A DNA stretch of 64,000 bases from Aureimonas pseudogalii (GTDB lineage Bacteria > Pseudomonadota > Alphaproteobacteria > Rhizobiales > Rhizobiaceae), in assembly GCF_014196835.1 (NCBI RefSeq), contig NZ_JACIEK010000013.1:55206-119205 (forward strand), written 5' to 3'. Shown piece after piece: positions 33,377-42,291 of the stretch. The notes below the pieces were generated by a model. That model did no database searches and was not told the origin of the DNA. It saw only the letters and a program-made list of their open reading frames with translations. Made by a program: the position numbers and the translations under genes. Position 1 is the stretch's first letter. Every line of letters begins with the position of its first letter.

Positions 33377-33485
33377 GCAGAGACTTCGCGCGGACCGCGC
33401 CGGAGAGGACAGATCGTTGGCAGTTTTCATCGGCCAACGCATGCGGACGGAACGGGACTTCGGCCATGCTGACCGTGGTCGCTGA
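33375..33485 (+). CDS. Possible 36-codon upstream frame with strong ribosome-binding site
   Basis: ATG 33375 follows tctcgggaggacggcc and opens a frame MQRLRADRAGEDRSLAV... that ends at 33485, overlapping the first 20 bases of the ABC ATPase gene. The first bases (gcagagacttc) match the start of the binding-protein gene at 35155-35175. It looks like a duplicated binding-protein leader rather than a selected peptide gene, but it could influence translation of the ATPase. Confidence 0.25.
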   Translation: MQRLRADRAGEDRSLAVFIGQRMRTERDFGHADRGR

Positions 33486-34323
33486 GAACGGCCGCACGGT
33501 GGCGGGCGCGGCACCGGCCTCGGAGGCGATCGGCCTCGCGGGCGTCGAGATCGCGTTCCGCCTCGCCGACGGGCGGCGCTTCGAGGCGGTGGCGCCCACC
33601 GATCTCGTGGTTCGCGAAGGCGAGTTCGTGGCGATCGTCGGCCCCACCGGCTGCGGCAAGTCCACCCTCCTCAACGCCGCCGCGGGCCTCCTGAAGCCGA
33701 CCTCCGGCACGGTGCGCATCTTCGGCAGGACGCTGACGGGGCTGAACGGCGAGGCCGGCTACCTCTTCCAGCAGGATTCGCTGATGCCCTGGAAGAGCGT
33801 GGTCGACAACGTCGCCATCGCGCTCACCGTCTCGGGCACGCCCCGGCGCGAAGCGCGGGAGCGCGCCATGGGCTGGCTGGAGCGCGTCGGGCTCGCCGCC
33901 TTCGCCGACCGCTACCCGCACATGCTCTCGGGCGGCCAGCGCAAGCGCGTCGGCCTCGCGCAGGTGCTGATCCGCAATCCCCGCCTCCTGCTGATGGACG
34001 AGCCCTTCGGCCCGCTCGACGCGCAGACCCGCGTCATCATGGGCGACCTGCTGCTCGAACTCTGGTCGGCCGAGCGCAAGGCGGTGATGTTCGTCACCCA
34101 CGATCTCGAAGAGGCCATCGCCCTCTCCGACCGCGTCGTCATCATGTCGGCCGGGCCGAAGGCGCGCGTCATCGGCGACTACGCGATCCCCATCCCCCGC
34201 CCGCGCGCCATCGCGGACGTGCGCCTCGACCCGCATTTCCACGACATCCACCGCGAGATCTGGAACGCCCTCAAGGAAGAGGTCGTGAAGGGCTATCGCC
34301 AGAGCAACGGGCTCGCGCCATGA
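33466..34323 (+). CDS. NitT/TauT-type ABC transporter ATP-binding protein
   Basis: A 285-residue ATPase from ATG 33466. Walker A is VGPTGCGKSTLLNAA, the Q-loop is YLFQQDSLMPWKSV (the MPW form is typical of the SsuB/TauB/NrtD group), the signature is LSGGQRKRVGLAQVL and Walker B is LLLMDEPFGPLD, with the switch histidine in VTHDLEEA. It overlaps the permease gene by four bases. This group imports taurine, sulfonates, nitrate, thiamine precursors or aromatic acids. Confidence 0.94.
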   Translation: MLTVVAENGRTVAGAAPASEAIGLAGVEIAFRLADGRRFEAVAPTDLVVREGEFVAIVGPTGCGKSTLLNAAAGLLKPTSGTVRIFGRTLTGLNGEAGYLFQQDSLMPWKSVVDNVAIALTVSGTPRREARERAMGWLERVGLAAFADRYPHMLSGGQRKRVGLAQVLIRNPRLLLMDEPFGPLDAQTRVIMGDLLLELWSAERKAVMFVTHDLEEAIALSDRVVIMSAGPKARVIGDYAIPIPRPRAIADVRLDPHFHDIHREIWNALKEEVVKGYRQSNGLAP

Positions 34324-35108
34324 AGAGGTCGACGCTTCTCCTCCTCCAGATCTCGGTGGCCGTGGTGGTGCTGGTGTTCTGGCACCTCGCCACCGCCACC
34401 TCGCTCTTCGGCGACCCGAAAAACGCCCAGTTCTTCTTCGCCCAGCCGATCGCGGTGGCGACACGCATCGTCGAATGGTTCGTCAGCGGCACCATCTGGT
34501 ACCATCTCGGCATCACGCTCCTGGAATCGACGCTGGCCTTCGTCATCGGCTCGGCGGCGGGCGTCGCCATCGGCTTCTGGTTCGCCCGCAAGCCGCTGCT
34601 CGCCATGGTCTTCGACCCCTACGTGAAGGCCGCCAACGCGCTGCCGCGCGTGGTGCTGGCGCCGATCTTCGCGCTCTGGCTCGGCCTCGGCATCTGGTCG
34701 AAGGTGGCGCTCGGCATCACGCTCGTGTTCTTCATCGTCTTCTTCAACGTCTACCAGGGCGTGAAGGAGGTGAACCAGACCGTGCTCTCCAACGCCCGCA
34801 TGCTGGGCATGAGCGAGCGCCAGCTCCTGCGCCACATCTACCTGCCCTCGGCGCTTTCCTGGATGTTTTCCTCGCTCCACACAGCCGTCGGCTTTGCCGT
34901 GGTCGGCGCGGTGGTGGGCGAATATCTCGGCTCCTCGGCCGGGCTCGGCTATCTCATCCAGCAGGCCGAGGGCGTCTTCGACGTCACCGGCGTCTTCGCC
35001 GGCATGTTCGTGCTGATGGGCTTCGTGCTGGTGATCGACGCGCTGGTGACATTGGTCGAGGACCGGCTCCTCGTCTGGCGCCCGCAGGCCCAGGTCGCCG
35101 CGACCTGA
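34320..35108 (+). CDS. NitT/TauT-type ABC transporter permease
   Basis: A 262-residue permease with six predicted helices, the first VAVVVLVFWHLATA. The coupling loop LSNARMLGMSERQLLRHIYL followed by PSALSWMF is typical of the SsuC/TauC family, as is ANALPRVVLAPIFALWLGLG. It overlaps the ATPase gene as ATGA and is followed by the binding protein. Confidence 0.93.
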   Translation: MKRSTLLLLQISVAVVVLVFWHLATATSLFGDPKNAQFFFAQPIAVATRIVEWFVSGTIWYHLGITLLESTLAFVIGSAAGVAIGFWFARKPLLAMVFDPYVKAANALPRVVLAPIFALWLGLGIWSKVALGITLVFFIVFFNVYQGVKEVNQTVLSNARMLGMSERQLLRHIYLPSALSWMFSSLHTAVGFAVVGAVVGEYLGSSAGLGYLIQQAEGVFDVTGVFAGMFVLMGFVLVIDALVTLVEDRLLVWRPQAQVAAT

Positions 35109-35154
35109 CTTCAGACAACAACGACGAAACAAGCGTCTCGGGAGGACGACCATC

Positions 35155-36195
35155 ATGAACCGCAGAGACTTCCTCGCAACCAGTGCCGCCGCCGCCGCCC
35201 TCACCGCGCTCGCCGCCCGCCTGCCGGCCTACGCGCAGGAGGCGGGTGCCGCGATCGAGAAGCCCTCGCTGACGCTCGGCGTCGGCGGCAAGCCGCTGCT
35301 CTACTATCTGCCGCTGACGATCGCCGAGACCAAGGGCTTCTTCGAGGAAGAGGGCCTCACCGTCGCGATCAACGATTTCGGCGGCGGCGCCAAGTCGCTG
35401 CAGGCGCTCGTCGGCGGCTCGATCGACGTCGTCACCGGCGCCTACGAGCACACGCTGCGCATGCAGCAGAAGGGCCAGGACATCCGCGCCGTCTGCGATC
35501 TCGGCCGCTTCCCGGGCATCACCATCGCGGTGAAGAAGGATCTCGCCGGCGAGATCAAGAGCATTGCCGACCTCAAGGGCCGCGCCATGGGCGTCACGGC
35601 GCCCGGCTCCTCCACCGCCCTCATGCTGCAATACGCGATGGTGAAGGCCGGGCTGCAGCCGGGCGACGTGTCGCTCGTCGGCATCGGCGGCGGCACGAGC
35701 GCGGTGGCGGCGGTGAAGCGCGGCGAGATCGCCGGCCTCTCGCATCTCGACCCCGTGACCTCGCGCCTCGAACAGGACGGCGACATCGCGGTGCTGCTGG
35801 ACACCCGCACCGAGGAGGGCACGCGCGCCCTCTTCGGCGGCACCAACCCGGCCGCCACCGTCTATCTGCGGCAGGACTTCATCGAGGCCAATCCGGTGAC
35901 GACGCAGCGCATCGTCAACGCCTTCCTGAAGTCGCTGACGTTCCTGCAGACCGCGACGCCCGACGAGGTCGCCGACGCCGTGCCGGCCGACTATCATTTC
36001 GGCGACCGCGAATTCTACAAGACCGCCTTCGAGAAGGCCCGGCCGATGTATTCGCCGGACGGCATGATCACGCAGGACGGCTTCGCCTCCATGCTCTCCA
36101 TGCTCGGCACGCTGGAGCCGGCCGAGTTCGCGAGCGCCGACATCGCCTTCGACCGCACCTTCGACCCGCGCTTCGTTCAGGCCGCGCGGATCTGA
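35155..36195 (+). CDS. NitT/TauT-type ABC transporter substrate-binding protein
   Basis: A 346-residue periplasmic protein. The N-terminus MNRRDFLATSAAAAALTALA carries a twin-arginine motif and a cleavage site after LPAYA, so export by Tat is likely. The mature part has the SsuA/THI5-like pattern LYYLPLTIAETKGFFEEEGL and LVGGSIDVVTGAYEHTL. The extended ribosome-binding site tctcgggaggacgacc precedes ATG 35155. The ligand is unknown; the upstream CoA-transferase and lyase suggest a carboxylic acid. Confidence 0.93.
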   Translation: MNRRDFLATSAAAAALTALAARLPAYAQEAGAAIEKPSLTLGVGGKPLLYYLPLTIAETKGFFEEEGLTVAINDFGGGAKSLQALVGGSIDVVTGAYEHTLRMQQKGQDIRAVCDLGRFPGITIAVKKDLAGEIKSIADLKGRAMGVTAPGSSTALMLQYAMVKAGLQPGDVSLVGIGGGTSAVAAVKRGEIAGLSHLDPVTSRLEQDGDIAVLLDTRTEEGTRALFGGTNPAATVYLRQDFIEANPVTTQRIVNAFLKSLTFLQTATPDEVADAVPADYHFGDREFYKTAFEKARPMYSPDGMITQDGFASMLSMLGTLEPAEFASADIAFDRTFDPRFVQAARI

Positions 36196-36296
36196 CCGAG
36201 GACGCCCAGCGGCCGACGCGCCCGGCCGCCGGCGCACCATCGACACGCCGTGGGCCGGGGGAACGCTGCCGCGGCGTCTCCTCCGAAGGTTCCGCC

Positions 36297-37175
36297 ATGC
36301 GCCTCCATCGTCGTCATGTCCTCGCCGCGCTCGCGGCCGGTCTCTGCACGCCCGGCGCGGTGCTCGCCGAGCCGCAGGAGCCGCGCTGGATCCGCGAGGA
36401 CTACGCGGCGGCGCGGCGCGGCTTCGAGACCCGGCTCCTGCGGCGCGGCCCCGCGCCCGGCGACGCGCCGCCGCTGGAGGCACCACCGGGCGTTCGCGCG
36501 ATCTCCTATCGGTCGGACGGGCTCGACCTCGTCGCCTGGGTGTCGCAGACCGGCGATCCCGCCAGGCTCCGTCCCGGCATCCTCGTGCTGCACGGCGGCA
36601 ACGCGCTGTGGCCCGGCCATTGGGACATCGCGCGCCCCTTTGCGGAGGCCGGCTTTGTGGCGCTGATGCCGGCGGTGCGGGCCGAGAACGGCCTGCCCGG
36701 CGCCTTCTCGGGCTTCTACGACGAGACCGCCGACGTCGTGGCGGCGGCCGAGACGCTGCGCGCGCTGCCCGGCGTCGATCCCGCTCGCCTCTTCGTCGCC
36801 GGCCACAGCGTCGGCGGCACGCTGACGCTGCTCGCCGCCCTCGCCTCGCCGCTGTTTCGCGGCGCCGCCTCGTTTTCCGGCAATCCGGATGCGGCCGCCT
36901 TCTTCCGCCATTTTACCGAGGATTTGCGCTTCGACCCCGGCCGCCCGGCCGAGTTCGAGATGCGCTCGGCCGCCTGCTTCGCCGCGAATTTCCGCTGCCC
37001 GGTGCTGATGCTGCGCGCCGGCACGGAGACGCGCTCGGACGCAGCAAACCGGCTTACGGTCTCGCGCGCCGCGAGCGCCGGCTTGCGGGTCGAGCGCGGG
37101 GTCATCGAGGGCGATCATTCCTCGGCGCTGCCGGGCGAGATCGTGGAGAGCCTGCGCTTCTTCGCGGCGCTGTGA
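36297..37175 (+). CDS. Secreted alpha/beta hydrolase (dienelactone hydrolase-like)
   Basis: A 292-residue protein starting MRLHRRHVLAALAAGLCTPG, a signal peptide with an RR pair and a cleavage site after GAVLA. The fold follows: oxyanion region ILVLHGGNALWPGHW, nucleophile elbow FVAGHSVGGTLTLL (serine in GHSVGG), and the C-terminal histidine probably in IEGDHSSALPG. The acid is likely in the strand LMLRAGTETRSDAAN. It is an esterase or peptidase-like hydrolase acting in the periplasm; the substrate is unknown. Confidence 0.85.
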   Translation: MRLHRRHVLAALAAGLCTPGAVLAEPQEPRWIREDYAAARRGFETRLLRRGPAPGDAPPLEAPPGVRAISYRSDGLDLVAWVSQTGDPARLRPGILVLHGGNALWPGHWDIARPFAEAGFVALMPAVRAENGLPGAFSGFYDETADVVAAAETLRALPGVDPARLFVAGHSVGGTLTLLAALASPLFRGAASFSGNPDAAAFFRHFTEDLRFDPGRPAEFEMRSAACFAANFRCPVLMLRAGTETRSDAANRLTVSRAASAGLRVERGVIEGDHSSALPGEIVESLRFFAAL

Positions 37176-37188
37176 CGCCCGGCTTCGC

Positions 37189-37217
37189 TTGACATCCTGC
37201 GGGGGGTGCGCGGTATT
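37189..37217 (+). promoter_or_regulatory. Sigma70-like promoter before the sugar epimerase gene
   Basis: TTGACA (37189-37194) stands 17 bases from GGTATT (37212-37217). It lies in the 203-base gap before the epimerase, and would drive the epimerase and dehydrogenase genes as a unit separate from the hydrolase. Confidence 0.45.
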
Positions 37218-37378
37218 CGCCGGGTGCACGGCGTCGGGAGAACGCCGACCGGGAGGGGTTCGATGCAGCACACCATGCAGGCCGAAAGGCGCGTCGACGC
37301 GCCCGCGCGATCATCGGCCTTCGCGCTTCGGTGCCCACCCGACATACGAATTCACACCCCGTCGAGGGAGCGACAGGC

Positions 37379-38446
37379 ATGACCATGAAGACGATCCAGG
37401 GACCCGGCATCTTTCTCGCGCAGTTCGCGGGCGACGCGGCGCCGTTCAATTCGCTCGACGCGATCTGCGGCTGGGCAGCCGGGCACGGCTACAAGGGCGT
37501 GCAGATCCCGACCTGGGACGCCCGGCTCTTCGACCTGAAGCGCGCCTCCGAATCCAAGGACTATTGCGACGAGATCGCCGGCACGGCCGCCGCCCACGGG
37601 CTGGCGATCACCGAGCTTTCGACGCATCTGCAGGGGCAGCTCGTCGCCGTCCATCCCGCCTATAACCTCGCCTTCGACGGCTTCGCGGCGCCCGAGGTGC
37701 GCGGCGACCCGGCCGCCCGGCAGGCCTGGGCGGTGGATCAGGTGAAGCGCGCGCTCACCGCCTCGCGCCATCTCGGCCTGCGGGCGCACGCCACCTTCTC
37801 GGGCGCGCTCGCCTGGCCCTACGTCTACCCCTGGCCGCAGCGCCCGGCCGGCCTCGTCGAGGCCGCCTTCGACGAGCTGGCCCGGCGCTGGCGCCCGATC
37901 CTCGACCATGCCGAGGAGATGGGCGTCGACGTCGCCTACGAGATCCATCCCGGCGAGGACCTGCACGACGGCGTCTCCTACGAGATGTTCCTCGAGCGCG
38001 TCGGTGGCCACGCCCGCGCCAACCTCCTCTACGACCCCTCGCATTTCGTGCTCCAGGGGCTCGACTACCTCGCCTATATCGACATCTACGCGGATCGCAT
38101 CCGAGCTTTCCACGCCAAGGACGCCGAGTTCAACCCGACGGGGCGCCAGGGCGTCTACGGCGGCTTCCAGTCCTGGGAGAACCGGGCCGGGCGCTTCCGC
38201 TCGCTCGGCGACGGGCAGGTGGATTTCGGCGGCGTGTTCTCCAAGCTCACGCAGGCCGGCTTCGACGGCTGGGCCGTGCTCGAATGGGAATGCGCGATCA
38301 AGCATCCCGAGCAGGGCGCGGCCGAAGGGGCGCCCTTCATCGCCGCCCACATCATCCAGACCACCGAGCGCGCCTTCGACGATTTCGCGGGCGCCGGCAC
38401 CGACGACGCCGCGAACCGGCGGATGCTCGGGCTGTCCGACCGCTGA
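37379..38446 (+). CDS. Sugar phosphate isomerase/epimerase (xylose isomerase-like TIM barrel)
   Basis: A 355-residue protein from ATG 37379 (MTMKTIQGPGIFLAQF), with GAGGGAGCG before it. Metal-binding residues of the AP_endonuc_2 fold are visible: ELSTHLQGQLV, VAYEIHPGEDL, LLYDPSHFVLQG, FHAKDAEF and VLEWECAI. The family isomerises or epimerises sugars or inositols. The next gene is a Gfo/Idh/MocA dehydrogenase 16 bases downstream, a usual partner in polyol or unusual-sugar catabolism. Confidence 0.92.
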   Translation: MTMKTIQGPGIFLAQFAGDAAPFNSLDAICGWAAGHGYKGVQIPTWDARLFDLKRASESKDYCDEIAGTAAAHGLAITELSTHLQGQLVAVHPAYNLAFDGFAAPEVRGDPAARQAWAVDQVKRALTASRHLGLRAHATFSGALAWPYVYPWPQRPAGLVEAAFDELARRWRPILDHAEEMGVDVAYEIHPGEDLHDGVSYEMFLERVGGHARANLLYDPSHFVLQGLDYLAYIDIYADRIRAFHAKDAEFNPTGRQGVYGGFQSWENRAGRFRSLGDGQVDFGGVFSKLTQAGFDGWAVLEWECAIKHPEQGAAEGAPFIAAHIIQTTERAFDDFAGAGTDDAANRRMLGLSDR

Positions 38447-38462
38447 ACGAGGAACCACCGAC

Positions 38463-39647
38463 ATGACCATCGAAGCCAGCCGCGACGCCCATACGGGCGG
38501 TCGCATCCGCCTCGGCATGGTGGGCGGCGGCCAGGGCGCCTTCATCGGCGCCGTCCACCGCATCGCCGCCCGGCTCGACGACCGCTACACGCTGGTGGCG
38601 GGCGCCCTCTCCTCCGATCCCGCGCGGGCCCACGCCTCGGCCGTCGACCTGGGGCTCGACCCGGCGCGGGCCTACGACAGTTTCGCCGCGATGGCGGAAG
38701 CCGAGGCGAAGCGGCCGGACGGCATCGAGGCGGTGTCGATCGTGACGCCGAACCACATGCATGCGCCCGCCGCCAAGGCCTTTCTCGAGGCCGGCATCCA
38801 CGTCATCTGCGACAAGCCGCTGTCGCTGACGGTCGCCGAGGCCGAGGAGCTCGTAGCGCTGCAGCGCCGAACGGGGCGCATCTTCGCGGTGACGCACAAC
38901 TACACGGGCTATCCGCTGGTGCGTCAGGCGCGGGCGATGGTGGCGGCCGGCGAACTCGGCAAGCTGCGCCTCGTGCAGGTGGAGTATCCGCAGGACTGGC
39001 TGGCCGAGCGCGCCGAGGAGTCCGGCTCCAAGCAGGCGGAATGGCGCACCGACCCGGCGCGCTCGGGCGCCGGCGGCTGCATCGGCGACATCGGCACCCA
39101 CGCTTATAATCTCGCAGGCTTCGTCACCGGCCTTCGCGCCCGCTCGCTCCTCGCCGACCTCACGACCTTCGTGGAGGGGCGCCGGCTCGACGACGACGTG
39201 CAGATCCTCCTGCGATACGAAGGCGGCGCCAAGGGCATGCTCTGGGCGAGCCAGGTCGCGGTCGGCCACGAGAACGGGCTGAAGCTGCGGGTCTACGGCG
39301 AGACCGGCGGGCTCGAATGGGTGCAGGCCGAGCCGAACCGGATGGAGTTCACCAGGCTCGGGCAGCCCAGGCAGATCCTCACCCGCAACGGCGCGGGCGC
39401 CTGGGACGAGGCAACGCGCGTCTCGCGCATTCCCGGCGGGCACCCGGAGGGATATCTCGAAGCCTTCGCCACGATCTACGGCGAGGTCGCCGGCGCCATC
39501 GTCGCGGCGCGCACCGGCGCGGCGGTCGACCCGCAGGCCACCTTCCCGACCGTCGAGGACGGGCTGGACGGCATGCGCTTCATCGAGGCCGCCGTCGCCT
39601 CGTCCAGGGCGGGCAACGTCTGGACGGATCTGGCGCCCTCGAATTGA
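38463..39647 (+). CDS. Gfo/Idh/MocA family oxidoreductase
   Basis: A 394-residue NAD(P)-dependent dehydrogenase. The Rossmann motif is [17 protein letters not shown], the family motif is [17 protein letters not shown] (the EKP-type lysine is in CDKPLS) and the catalytic region is [17 protein letters not shown]. The substrate is probably a sugar or inositol derivative. It is co-transcribed with the isomerase/epimerase upstream and ends at a hairpin shared with the convergent permease gene. Confidence 0.93.
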   Translation: MTIEASRDAHTGGRIRLGMVGGGQGAFIGAVHRIAARLDDRYTLVAGALSSDPARAHASAVDLGLDPARAYDSFAAMAEAEAKRPDGIEAVSIVTPNHMHAPAAKAFLEAGIHVICDKPLSLTVAEAEELVALQRRTGRIFAVTHNYTGYPLVRQARAMVAAGELGKLRLVQVEYPQDWLAERAEESGSKQAEWRTDPARSGAGGCIGDIGTHAYNLAGFVTGLRARSLLADLTTFVEGRRLDDDVQILLRYEGGAKGMLWASQVAVGHENGLKLRVYGETGGLEWVQAEPNRMEFTRLGQPRQILTRNGAGAWDEATRVSRIPGGHPEGYLEAFATIYGEVAGAIVAARTGAAVDPQATFPTVEDGLDGMRFIEAAVASSRAGNVWTDLAPSN

Positions 39648-39652
39648 GCCAC

Positions 39653-39681
39653 GAGAGGCCGGCTCCGCGGGCCGGCCTCTC
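39653..39681. terminator. Hairpin between convergent genes
   Basis: gagaggccggc (39653-39663) pairs exactly with gccggcctctc (39671-39681). It is placed between the stops of two convergent genes six to seven bases away on each side, so it probably ends both transcripts, although neither side has a strong T-run. Confidence 0.6.
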
Positions 39682-39687
39682 GCCCTC

Positions 39688-42291
39688 TCAGAGTTCGCGC
39701 AGCACCGGCGCGGCCTTCTGGCCGAGCACGCGCCAAGTGCCGGCGAGGCCGAAGCCGACGGTAAGCAGCAGCGAGGCGACCAGCGTCGCCAGAGCCACCA
39801 CCGGATCGAACTGGAAGGGCAGGCTCATGATGCGGGCGACGACGTACCAGGAGGCCAGCGCCCCCGCCGCCACCGCGAAGACCGCCGTCACCGCGCCGAG
39901 CGAGAGATACTCGATCACATAGGCGCGGATCAGCGTGGCGCGCGTCGCGCCGAGCGTCTTCAACACCACCGCGTCGTGCACCCGCGCCCGGTTGCCGGCC
40001 GCGAGCGCGCCCGACAGCACCAGCACCGAGGCGACGAGCGCAACGGAAGCGGCCGCCCGGATGGCGAGCGCCAGCTGCCCGATCAGCGCGTTCACGGCGT
40101 CGAGCGCGTCCTTCACCCGCACCGTGGTGACGGCGGGATAATCGTTGGAGATGCCGCGCAGCACGCCGCGCTCCACCGCCGCGTCGTCGCCGGGGGTCTC
40201 CAGCGTCGCCAGCCAGGCGTGCGGCGCGCCGCGGAAGGTGGCGGGCGAGAAGACCATCACGAAGTTGATCGACATTGATTCCCACTCCACCACGCGGAAG
40301 TTGGCGATGCGCGCGGTGATGTTGCGGCCGAGAATGTTGACGGTGAGCGTGTCGCCGATCTTCAGGCCGAGTTCGCCGCCCTCCTTGGCCGAGAAGGAGA
40401 CGAGCGGCTCGCCGTCATAGTCCGGTGCCCACCACTGGCCCTCGGTAAGGGTGGCGTTCTCCGGCGCGCTGGCGGAATAGGTGACGCCGCGATCGCCGCG
40501 CAGCACCCAGGCGCCCTCCGGCGGCACGGTGAGCTTGCCGACGTCGACGCCGTTGAGCTGCACGATGCGCCCGCGCAGCATCGGCGCGGCGTCGAGCGTC
40601 GAGCCCGGCGCCAGCGCCGCGATGCGCTCGCGGAACGGCTCGATCTCGCCGGACTGGATGTCGACGAAGAAGAAGCTCGGCGCACGCGCCGCGATGCCGG
40701 TGCCGATCTCGCTGCGAAGGTTGGTGTCGATCGTCGCGAGGGTCACCAGCAGCGTCAGCCCGAGGCCGAGCGACAGCACCACGGCCGAGGTCAGCGCCCC
40801 CGGCCGGTGGATGTTGCCGATGGCAAGGCGCAGCGGCGTCGAGCGCACGCGCGGCAGCCGCGCCGCGCCCTTGCGGATCGCGAAGGCGACGAGCCGCAGC
40901 ACGATGAAGGCGACGGCGGTGGCGGCGAGGAACACGGCCGCGACGCCCTTGTCGCTCGCCATCACCAGCGCCAGCCCGGCGATGGCGACGGCGAGGACCA
41001 GCGCCGCGCCGGCATAGGTCCAGCGAAGGCGCAGCGAGCCCGGCTGCTCGTTCGCCCGGAACAGGGCGGTGGCCGCGACGTCCCGGGTGCGCCCGAGCGG
41101 CAGGATCGCGAAGGCGAGCGCTGTCAGGTAGCCGAAGAGCGCGGCGATGAGGAGCGCGCCGGGATAGACCGAGGCATGGGCGGCGACGGGAATGTAGGCT
41201 TCGAGGAAGCGCGCGGTGGCGAAGGGCGCAAGCGCCCCGAGAACGAGGCCGAGCGCGATGCCGACGGTGGCGAGAATGAGGATCTGCAGGAGATAGATCG
41301 TCACCACGAAGGAGCCGCCGGCGCCGAGACTCTTGAAGGTGGCGATGACGCTCCGCTTGGCGTCGAGATAGGCCGACACCGCGTTGGCGACGCCGACGCC
41401 CCCGACGATGAGCGCGGTGAGGCCGACGAGGGTGAGGAACTGCGAGAAGCGCTCGATGTTGCGCTGCAGCGAGGGCGCCGCCTCCGCCGCGTCGCGGATG
41501 CTCCAGCCGGCCTGCGGGAAGCGGGCGTTGGCTTCCGTCTCCACCGCGGCGGGATCGCGCGCGGGCTCCGTGAAGCGGACCTTGTAGTCGTATTCGACGA
41601 GCGAGCCCGGCTGCACCAGCGCGGTGGCGTCGAGCGCCTGGAGCGAGACCATCATGCGGGGCGCGAAGATGAACCCATCCGACAGGACGTCGGGCTCGCG
41701 GTCGAGGACGCCGCGGATCTCGATCTCGGCGGTGCCGAGCCGGACGATCGCGCCCGCCGCCAAGCCCAGGCGATCGAGGAACTCGGGCGCCACCACGGCG
41801 CCGAAGCGCCCGTCACGTTCGGCCAGCAGCGTCGCCAGCGGCTCGGCCGGCGTCGTGGCGGCCGCGCCATAGAGCGGATAGGCGGCGGGGTCGACCGCCT
41901 TCACCTCGGTCAGCGTCTGGTTGGAGCCGTCGGGCAGGCGCGCCATGGAGCGCAGCGAGCCGCTTTCGGCGACCGTGCCGAGGCCGGCGAGATAGGCGCG
42001 CTCGTCGGGGCTGGCCCGGCGCTGGTTGAGCCCGAAGCGCATGTCGCCGCCGAGAATCGTGCGGCCCTCGCGCTCGATGCCGCCGGTCATCATCTGCGAG
42101 ACGGAGTTGACCGCCGCGATCGAGGCGACGCCGAGCGTCAGGCAGGCGAGGAAGATCGCGAAGCCCGAGAGCCCGCCGCGCATCTCGCGCAGGGCGAAGC
42201 GCAACGCGAGGCGCAGATCCTGCAGCCGCCCGCGCTCCGCCGGCGACGCGGCGCCGACGCCGGCGGCGGCGTTCTCGACAGCCGCGCTCAC
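39688..42291 (-). CDS. FtsX-like ABC transporter permease (YbbP type)
   Basis: An 867-residue permease with two FtsX domains (about residues 280-410 and 735-865) and large periplasmic regions, consistent with the YbbP/lipoprotein-release type. The N-terminus has FALREMRGGLSGFAIFLACL (first helix), then GREGRTILGGDM-like periplasmic sequence. It overlaps the ATPase gene by four bases. With the divergent TesA-like esterase this reproduces the conserved ybbP-ybbA-tesA neighbourhood. The exported substrate is not established. Confidence 0.92.
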   Translation of the reverse strand: MSAAVENAAAGVGAASPAERGRLQDLRLALRFALREMRGGLSGFAIFLACLTLGVASIAAVNSVSQMMTGGIEREGRTILGGDMRFGLNQRRASPDERAYLAGLGTVAESGSLRSMARLPDGSNQTLTEVKAVDPAAYPLYGAAATTPAEPLATLLAERDGRFGAVVAPEFLDRLGLAAGAIVRLGTAEIEIRGVLDREPDVLSDGFIFAPRMMVSLQALDATALVQPGSLVEYDYKVRFTEPARDPAAVETEANARFPQAGWSIRDAAEAAPSLQRNIERFSQFLTLVGLTALIVGGVGVANAVSAYLDAKRSVIATFKSLGAGGSFVVTIYLLQILILATVGIALGLVLGALAPFATARFLEAYIPVAAHASVYPGALLIAALFGYLTALAFAILPLGRTRDVAATALFRANEQPGSLRLRWTYAGAALVLAVAIAGLALVMASDKGVAAVFLAATAVAFIVLRLVAFAIRKGAARLPRVRSTPLRLAIGNIHRPGALTSAVVLSLGLGLTLLVTLATIDTNLRSEIGTGIAARAPSFFFVDIQSGEIEPFRERIAALAPGSTLDAAPMLRGRIVQLNGVDVGKLTVPPEGAWVLRGDRGVTYSASAPENATLTEGQWWAPDYDGEPLVSFSAKEGGELGLKIGDTLTVNILGRNITARIANFRVVEWESMSINFVMVFSPATFRGAPHAWLATLETPGDDAAVERGVLRGISNDYPAVTTVRVKDALDAVNALIGQLALAIRAAASVALVASVLVLSGALAAGNRARVHDAVVLKTLGATRATLIRAYVIEYLSLGAVTAVFAVAAGALASWYVVARIMSLPFQFDPVVALATLVASLLLTVGFGLAGTWRVLGQKAAPVLREL

